This document shows positions 1 through 4,351 of a stretch of 7,011 nucleotides of DNA, piece after piece (the first letter of the stretch is position 1; each line of letters opens with the position of its first letter). This DNA comes from an uncultured bacterium (GTDB lineage: Bacteria; Hydrogenedentota; Hydrogenedentia; Hydrogenedentales; CAITNO01). The position numbers and the translations under genes are program-made. Under the pieces are notes generated by a model. It was not told the origin of the DNA. It ran no database searches and saw only the letters and a list, made by a program, of their open reading frames with translations. The DNA lies in NCBI GenBank assembly GCA_937923585.1, contig CALDSM010000869.1, positions 1 through 7,011 on the forward strand. Direction: 5' to 3'.

Positions 1-327
1 GGTGGCCCCGGACACGGCCTGCGCCGTCACGCTGCCCTGCCCTGGAAAGACCATCGAGACGGGCGTGTCCAGCGCGTTGGTCAGATTCACGGTCACGGTC
101 TGCCCCTGGTTCACAATCAGGGTGGGACCGGGATACTGCACCGTGCCTCCGCCGTTCGCGTAGCCCAGGATATAAAGTCTGCCGCCTTCCGGGGTGCTGA
201 TGTACCCCGACTTTGCGGTAAGGTCAAAGGTTGGTCCGGTGATGCCCTGTATGGCCGCCTGCGCGCTGAACGCGCACAGGACCGCCGCCACGGCGCCCGC
301 CAGAAGAGTCATTTGCTTGAGATTCAT
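1..327 (-). CDS. Secreted cupredoxin / multicopper-oxidase-like protein, N-terminal 109 codons (3' end outside window)
   Basis: The frame opens at ATG 327-325 and is open to the left edge, so only 109 residues are visible. The start is supported by a GAGGAG ribosome binding site 7 bases upstream. Residues 1-24 form a classical Sec signal peptide: Lys4, a hydrophobic stretch LLAGAVAAVLCAF, and an AQA cleavage site after residue 24. Residues 51-97 match the first strands of a cupredoxin fold: RLYILGYANG, then YPGPTLIVNQGQTVTVNLTN, the typical entry to multicopper oxidase domains. Where canonical enzymes carry a His-x-His copper motif, this protein reads VSMVFPGQG (residues 90-98) with no histidine, so this first domain probably does not bind the type 2/3 copper cluster. 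Copper sites, if any, lie in the missing C-terminal part. It follows the upstream gene by 17 bases, so the two are probably co-transcribed. The fold is fairly certain; enzymatic activity and substrate are unknown. Confidence 0.5.
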   Translation of the reverse strand, partial: MNLKQMTLLAGAVAAVLCAFSAQAAIQGITGPTFDLTAKSGYISTPEGGRLYILGYANGGGTVQYPGPTLIVNQGQTVTVNLTNALDTPVSMVFPGQGSVTAQAVSGAT

Positions 328-334
328 CGCTCGG

Positions 335-340
335 CTCCTC
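335..340 (-). promoter_or_regulatory. Ribosome binding site of the downstream cupredoxin gene
   Basis: On the coding strand the 17-base gap between the TGA at 347-345 and the ATG at 327 reads GAGAGAGGAGCCGAGCG. GAGGAG is an excellent Shine-Dalgarno match, with a 7-base spacer to the ATG. This fixes the start codon. The gap has no room for a promoter or terminator, so the two genes are very likely in one operon. Confidence 0.5.
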
Positions 341-344
341 TCTC

Positions 345-1436
345 TCATTGAATCACGATTTCGGTCATCATGCCGCCGAAATCCTGCTCGTTGTTGCTGA
401 GGTAGTTCAGGTTGGTGGTGTAGAGCACATAGGTGCCCGGCGCCGTGTTGGCGGTGTCCAGAATCACGTCCACCGCCTCGCCGCCGCCCAGCGTCACCGA
501 GTTGGTGTCGTAGTACATGTTCGCGCCCGTGCTGCTCCGCAGCAGCCGCGCGTTCACGCCCACCACCTTCATCGGAATGCCCGGCGAGGAGAGGGTGTAG
601 AACCGCGTCACGTTCAGGTCCGATAGGCGCAGCAGGATGCGCTGCCCGCGCGTCGCCGTGACAAGGCTGCTTATCTTCTGCGACGGCTTGTTGCCGTTCT
701 CGTCGGGCGGGGCCAGGACGGCCGGATTCACCGTGTCGGGATAGCCGCGCCCGTTCAGCATCGGATACTTGTCCGTCATCAGCGCCATGGGAAGCGGCTG
801 AACTTCAAGATGAAGGTCATGGAAGCTCGGGTCGAAGGAGCCGAGCTGAATCGGGTACTCCACATCGTACCCGGTCGAGCCGTCACCGTCGTTGTAGGCG
901 AACTTGGTGTAGGTGCGGCCCTGCCAGGTGTACGCCGTGCCGTTCTGTTTCGGCGTGACGAACAGGTTGCCCAGCATGCCCATCTGCATGTGCTCGGTGG
1001 CCTCCTGGTGGCAATGGTACATGTAGGTGCCCGGCTCCACCAGGTCGTAGAAGTAGGTGAAGGTGGCACCCATGTTCGTGCCGAACGAGGCCTCCGGATT
1101 GCCGTCGAAGACCGGCGCAGCCTGCGGGAACCCGTGGAAATGCACCGTGTGCGGGTCAAACAGGTCGGGCCGCATCGCCATGCCGACATTGGTCAGGTTC
1201 AGGTACAGCTTCTGCCCCTCTTTCACCGCAATGGTGGGCGCCGGGAACTCGGCCCCCAACATGCCCTCCATCATGGTGTTCTCGGGGGCCACATTCGTCA
1301 GGTCGCTGAACCCGAAGCAGTAGATGACCTTGCCGTCCGCCATCTTCACGAAGCCGTCTCCGGCGCCGAGATGCAGGCAGACGTTGTCGTTGTCCACTAT
1401 GCCGTCGCCGTCCGTGTCAATGCCGTCCGTGTCCGG
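345..1436 (-). other. Multicopper-oxidase-like module (Asp-rich loop plus two cupredoxin domains)
   Basis: Residues 958-1320. A calcium-type loop (DTDGIDTDGDGIVDNDN) leads into the first cupredoxin. Copper ligands seen: HTVHFHGF at 1053-1060 (type 2/3 His-x-His) and Y-H-C-H at 1097-1100 with His1106 and Met1111, giving both a second His-x-His and a type 1 Cys/His/Met set in one domain. The second domain (about 1150-1320) has YPMLNGRGYPDT and ends YVLYTTNLNYLSNNEQDFGG without any HxxHxH or HCHxxxH motif. It resembles, from memory, stand-alone secreted cupredoxin proteins of Geobacter-type bacteria. The fold is well supported. Oxidase activity is plausible, but a complete trinuclear site would need histidines from another chain. 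Confidence 0.5.
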
Positions 1437-4307
1437 CGGGCATTGCAGCTTGATGGTGGTCGGCGGCATGCCCGCCATGTCCGTCACCGTGATCGCCACC
1501 GTGGCCGCCGCGCTCAGTCCGCCCTGGTCCGTAACGGTCACCACCAGGCTGTCGGTGCCCATGAACCCGGGATTGGGCCTGTAGGTCACCACCCCGGTGG
1601 GCGCCAGCACCACGGTGCCATTCACGGGCACCGTGGTCAGCGTGTAGGTGAACGTGTCCGCGAAGTTCGGGTCCAGCGGGAGCACCCGGTTCACGCCTGC
1701 CTTGTCCATGACCGTGGTGATTGCCGCGGCACTGGGCGCCGGCGGCTGGTTCGGGATGGGTGTCGGCGGTCCAGGCGGGTTCCACAGGTTGTTCCAGAAC
1801 GACACCACCGCGCTGATGAGGTTGTTGAAGAAGTCGAGGATGCCCTGGAACAGGTTCGACAGGACCGAAGTCAGGTTGCCGAAACCGGTGCCGGTTGTGC
1901 TGGCCTGATCCGCGCCCATGTCCGTTGCGCGCTGGTTGCTGCGCGCATCCCCGTCAATGTCCTTGGCCAACTGGGAAACGGTGGTGACAATGCCCCGCGC
2001 GCCAAGGCCGCGCACCGGCGACTCGGGCTTGAGGTGATAGTCGCCCAGCAACCGCCCTGAAACCGGGTTATGCCGGGTCAGGGGGCTGAAATGCACGTCT
2101 ATATAGTTGCCGCCCTCGTCAAAGGCCGGCTGCACCTGGATCGCCGTGGTGAATTCCACCTCCTGAATCGTCTGGTTGGGGCTGCCGTTGTAGTATTGCG
2201 CCACGAACAGCGGGTCCCGGGTGCCGTTCCCCTGGAGGGATTCGTATCCGGCCCGGCTCGTCAGGTTGCAGTACTCCGGACTCATTTTGGCCGGCTGCGC
2301 CGTGCCCAGCACCCCCAGATCCCAGAAGTACGGCTGGTTCGGCAGCGGCAGGAGGCTGAAGGGCGGCGTGGCGCCGGAATTCACCTGGAAGTAGAAGGAC
2401 CGGTTCTTCCAGATGATATTGTTCACCAGCGTCGGGTTGGAGAACCCGGCGTAGACGGACAGCGGCGGCGAACTTCCGATGGCCTCCGTCAGCGCCGCGC
2501 TGTGCGAGCGGGACACAATGCCGGCCGGCTGCTTCTGCGAAACGTTTGGACTGCCCTCCTGGAAGGCAAGTCCCGCCGTCGCCGTGCTGTCGTTCTTTGT
2601 TATCGTATTGTGGACGATGATGGTCTTGGCCGCATCCTGAAGCGCGATGCCGCCGCCCGCCAACCCCGTCATGTTGTTGGCGATGACGTTGTTGACAATG
2701 GTCAGTGTGTTCCAGTACCGCGCATTGCCGGCCGCATCCACCACGTCCTGCCCGTTGATGAACTGGGCGCTGATGCCGCCGCCGTCCCCCGCGCCGGCCT
2801 GGTTGCCCTGGATGGTGTTTCCGTCAATGACGACCGAACCCGATCCCGGGGTCAGTCCGGTGCCGCCGGGCGATGCGCCGCCGCTGATGTAGATGCCGCC
2901 GCCCGTCGGGTTGGTGCCCTGGTCAAAGCACTGGTTGAAGATGATCAGGTTGCGCGCGATCAGCCCGTTCAGGCTCTTGCCCAGGTGGCCGATGCCGCCG
3001 CCGCTGCCCACATTGAAGTTGCCGCAGATGATGTTGTCCGTGACCTCATAGTAGTCGGTGCCGGTGCACAGCGAGACGCCGCCGCCCGCGCCGCCGAGGC
3101 CGCCGTTCTCCGCAATGTGGTTGTGGTGAATCTTGATGTGGTCGTTGTGCCCGTTCCAGTATTCGACGCCGTTCGGGCCTTCCCAGGTCTCGAAGGGGTG
3201 CCCTATGCGAATGCCGCCGCCGTAGAAGCCCTGGTTCCCGGTGATCAGGTTGTTGCTGATTTCCAGGTAATGGGCGTAGCCGTTCACCATGATGCCGCCG
3301 CCGTGATCGGCCCCGGTAATTGTCAGGCCGTCAATGCGGGCATTCGGGTTCTGGCCAAATCCGCCCCCGGACTGCGGCATGTTCCGCGCAAGCACCAGGA
3401 TTCCGGGGCCCTCCTCGCTGAACAGCGTGGTCGGCTCGCCGTTCGTGCCGACAAAGTCAATGGTCTGGCCGGGGAGCAGATCCACCGCCCCCTGCATCAC
3501 CAGCGACTCCACCTTGGCGCGCCATGCCTGAAGCTTCTCCGAGGGAACCTTCACCGCGTTGATCGTGGTGGAAAGCATTCCCCAGCCCTGCAACTGGACC
3601 GGCTTCCACATGACGACCAGTTCGTCATACTGGCCGGGCGCCACAAGAATCAGGTCGCCCGGATTGGCCAGGTCTATCGCGTCCTGGATCGGCGTGGCCC
3701 CGGGAACCGACGACGGTTGCACCTGGCGCACCGAGCGCGGCGCAATTGGCCCGATGGTCAGAGTCACGCCGACCGGCGTGGACCGCGCGTTGTCGGCGCG
3801 GGTCACCACGATCTGTCCGGTCTTGGCCGAGAAGGGAAGCGTGCCCTTGATGGAATCCCGCGTCCATACCACGTTCCGAAGCTGCACGCCGCTCACCGTG
3901 ATCTTGCCCCGCCGGTCGCCGAAACTGTAGTCGCGCTGCACGGTCTTGGGCTGGGTGCCGCCTGGGCCGTCATACAGGGGATTGTTCACCTCCACCGTTC
4001 CGGCGGAAATCACCACGATGTCCCGGCCCGGCGCCGGCACGTAGGGGCCGTTCTCCACGGACCAGATGACCGGCGTCTTGTCGGGGAACTCGCAGTCAAG
4101 CACGCTCTGGTTCGCACCGGTAAACGCGGACACCGGCAGCACCGGCGTGTCCAGATAGGTTGTCTTGCCCGGATCATACTGGAAGGTGTACGAGAACTGG
4201 CTGTACTGCCGGTTGAAGTGCGGGTCCGTGATGTACTCGCCGTAGGTCGGGGAGGCCGGATCCTTGTCCAGAATTGGCCCCGGCGAGTTCAGCACCACCG
4301 TCATCAT
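345..4307 (-). CDS. C-terminal part of a giant extracellular protein: IPT-like, beta-helix, Ig-like and multicopper-oxidase-like domains
   Basis: The open frame is 1320 codons ending in TGA at 347-345. Domains by residue: about 95-187 IPT/TIG-like; about 205-700 right-handed parallel beta-helix with seven GGG[I/V] turns; about 755-801 a choice-of-anchor-Q-like end (DIDGDAR...DMGADQ); 811-843 amphipathic helix; 844-858 Pro-rich linker; 852-943 bacterial Ig/cadherin-like; 958-977 Asp-rich calcium loop; 1015-1120 cupredoxin with HTVHFHGF and YHCH...H...M copper ligands; 1150-1320 second cupredoxin with YPMLNGRGYPDT. There is no C-terminal anchor; the chain ends EIVIQ. The annotated start is doubtful: there is no Shine-Dalgarno, no signal peptide although all domains are extracellular, and the frame continues upstream as EINPPFPSGVAPK before the first Met. 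It is best read as the second half of the gene ending at 4304, separated by a frameshift at about 4349. The copper-binding fold is confident; oxidase activity and substrate are not established. Confidence 0.5.
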   Translation of the reverse strand: MMTVVLNSPGPILDKDPASPTYGEYITDPHFNRQYSQFSYTFQYDPGKTTYLDTPVLPVSAFTGANQSVLDCEFPDKTPVIWSVENGPYVPAPGRDIVVISAGTVEVNNPLYDGPGGTQPKTVQRDYSFGDRRGKITVSGVQLRNVVWTRDSIKGTLPFSAKTGQIVVTRADNARSTPVGVTLTIGPIAPRSVRQVQPSSVPGATPIQDAIDLANPGDLILVAPGQYDELVVMWKPVQLQGWGMLSTTINAVKVPSEKLQAWRAKVESLVMQGAVDLLPGQTIDFVGTNGEPTTLFSEEGPGILVLARNMPQSGGGFGQNPNARIDGLTITGADHGGGIMVNGYAHYLEISNNLITGNQGFYGGGIRIGHPFETWEGPNGVEYWNGHNDHIKIHHNHIAENGGLGGAGGGVSLCTGTDYYEVTDNIICGNFNVGSGGGIGHLGKSLNGLIARNLIIFNQCFDQGTNPTGGGIYISGGASPGGTGLTPGSGSVVIDGNTIQGNQAGAGDGGGISAQFINGQDVVDAAGNARYWNTLTIVNNVIANNMTGLAGGGIALQDAAKTIIVHNTITKNDSTATAGLAFQEGSPNVSQKQPAGIVSRSHSAALTEAIGSSPPLSVYAGFSNPTLVNNIIWKNRSFYFQVNSGATPPFSLLPLPNQPYFWDLGVLGTAQPAKMSPEYCNLTSRAGYESLQGNGTRDPLFVAQYYNGSPNQTIQEVEFTTAIQVQPAFDEGGNYIDVHFSPLTRHNPVSGRLLGDYHLKPESPVRGLGARGIVTTVSQLAKDIDGDARSNQRATDMGADQASTTGTGFGNLTSVLSNLFQGILDFFNNLISAVVSFWNNLWNPPGPPTPIPNQPPAPSAAAITTVMDKAGVNRVLPLDPNFADTFTYTLTTVPVNGTVVLAPTGVVTYRPNPGFMGTDSLVVTVTDQGGLSAAATVAITVTDMAGMPPTTIKLQCPPDTDGIDTDGDGIVDNDNVCLHLGAGDGFVKMADGKVIYCFGFSDLTNVAPENTMMEGMLGAEFPAPTIAVKEGQKLYLNLTNVGMAMRPDLFDPHTVHFHGFPQAAPVFDGNPEASFGTNMGATFTYFYDLVEPGTYMYHCHQEATEHMQMGMLGNLFVTPKQNGTAYTWQGRTYTKFAYNDGDGSTGYDVEYPIQLGSFDPSFHDLHLEVQPLPMALMTDKYPMLNGRGYPDTVNPAVLAPPDENGNKPSQKISSLVTATRGQRILLRLSDLNVTRFYTLSSPGIPMKVVGVNARLLRSSTGANMYYDTNSVTLGGGEAVDVILDTANTAPGTYVLYTTNLNYLSNNEQDFGGMMTEIVIQ
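1479..1754 (-). other. Bacterial Ig / cadherin-like domain
   Basis: Residues 852-943 start at NQPPAPSA and contain FTYTLTTVPVNGTVVLAP, GVVTYRPNPGFMGTDSL and VVTVTDQGGLSAAATVAITV. The P-x-x-G-x-x-G-x-D-S/x-x-x-x-x-V-T-D pattern is that of the VCBS/tandem Ig domains of large secreted proteins. It links the helix segment to the copper module. Confidence 0.5.
1779..1877 (-). other. Amphipathic helix followed by a proline-rich hinge
   Basis: Residues 811-843 carry hydrophobic pairs (VL, LF, IL, FF, LI, VV, FW, LW) at 815, 819, 823, 826, 830, 834, 837 and 841, which is 4-4-3-4-4-3-4 spacing, with Ser, Asn, Gln, Gly and Asp between. This is a heptad-like amphipathic helix rich in Phe and Trp. It is followed by PPGPPTPIPNQPP. 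It is too polar on one face for a simple membrane span. Self-association, docking to another subunit or lying on a membrane surface are possible. Confidence 0.5.
1905..2045 (-). other. Choice-of-anchor-Q-like C-terminal end of the beta-helix
   Basis: Residues 755-801 include GDYHLKPESPVRGLGARG and then KDIDGDARSNQRATDMGADQ. Proteins with this type of helix usually finish in a similar way: a yhL-x-x-x-SP-x-x-x-x-G stretch followed by D-x-D-G-x-x-R and D-x-G-A-D/E. In this protein it is followed by further domains, which shows that everything downstream is an addition to a complete beta-helix unit. Confidence 0.5.
2646..3302 (-). repeat. Seven-rung GGG[I/V] beta-helix coding repeat
   Basis: The coding strand has seven copies of a GGC-rich block encoding GGGI or GGGV (residues 336, 363, 408, 436, 469, 509 and 551), visible on the plus strand as recurring gatgccgccgcc or close variants. 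Spacings are 27, 45, 28, 33, 40 and 42 residues. Each is linked to an Asn-rich turn such as SNNLITGNQ, HHNHIAENG, TDNIICGN, DGNTIQGNQ, VNNVIANN or HNTITKND. This is the pattern of a right-handed parallel beta-helix (PbH1-type) with stacked Asn and Gly. Similar folds occur in pectate-lyase-like and choice-of-anchor-Q proteins. No catalytic residues of a polysaccharide lyase were recognised. Confidence 0.5.
3747..4025 (-). other. IPT/TIG-like immunoglobulin-fold domain
   Basis: Residues 95-187 of the 1320-codon frame run from RDIVVISAGTV through GDRRGKITVSGVQLRNVVW to TGQIVVTRADNARSTPVGVTLTI. The strand order (G-x-I-x-V-x-G, then a W, an x-I-x-G-x-x-P strand, TGQIVVTR and the ST-x-x-V-x-L-x-I terminal strand) is typical of IPT/TIG domains of secreted proteins. 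It precedes the beta-helix and probably acts as a spacer or ligand-binding module. Confidence 0.5.
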
Positions 4308-4351
4308 CTTCGGCGCAACGCCCGAGGGGAACGGTGGGTTGATCTCGTATA
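4304..4351 (-). other. Frameshift junction joining the two large frames into one gene
   Basis: On the coding strand the upstream frame reads YNALVPSTY and then Arg-rich TRSTHRSPRALRRR before TGA at 4306-4304. The downstream frame, read back from its first Met, gives E-I-N-P-P-F-P-S-G-V-A-P-K with no stop. The frames cross at ACC TATAC GAG (4347-4351). Deleting one TA gives ACC TAC GAG, that is VPSTYEINPPFPSGVAPK-MMTVVLN, a smooth product. Codon use supports this: the upstream frame suddenly uses AGA, TCA, CGA, AGA and CCT past the junction, whereas the downstream frame uses GAG ATC AAC CCG TTC CCC TCG GGC. A one-base loss here would also restore the frame. No classical X XXY YYZ slippery heptamer is visible. 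Confidence 0.5.

Noticed and set aside
274..285. Possible lipoprotein signal (AVLC) in the second cupredoxin protein
   Set aside because: The residue before Cys18 is Leu, not Ala, Gly or Ser as a lipobox needs, and a good AQA signal peptidase I site follows.
194..400. Small plus-strand frame across the gene boundary
   Set aside because: No ribosome binding site; it overlaps the signal peptide and start of the well-supported minus-strand gene, and its product has no recognisable feature.
810..2060. Second long plus-strand open frame (416 codons)
   Set aside because: Same phase and same explanation as the longer one: low-complexity His/Arg/Val-rich shadow of the sense codons, with no domain or ribosome binding site recognised.
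2646..3302. CRISPR-like or simple repeat array of gatgccgccgcc blocks
   Set aside because: Repeats are only about 12 bases, irregularly spaced, in frame, and encode GGG[I/V] of the beta-helix.
4302..4307. ATGATGA stop/start overlap suggesting translational coupling of two genes
   Set aside because: No Shine-Dalgarno lies upstream, the downstream product would have no signal peptide, and the reading frame is sensible for 13 codons upstream of the Met. A frameshift explains it better.
4304..4351. Programmed ribosomal frameshift
   Set aside because: Net -1 would join the frames, but no classical slippery heptamer is seen near the codon-use break and no stem-loop was evident by eye. It remains possible but is less likely than an indel.
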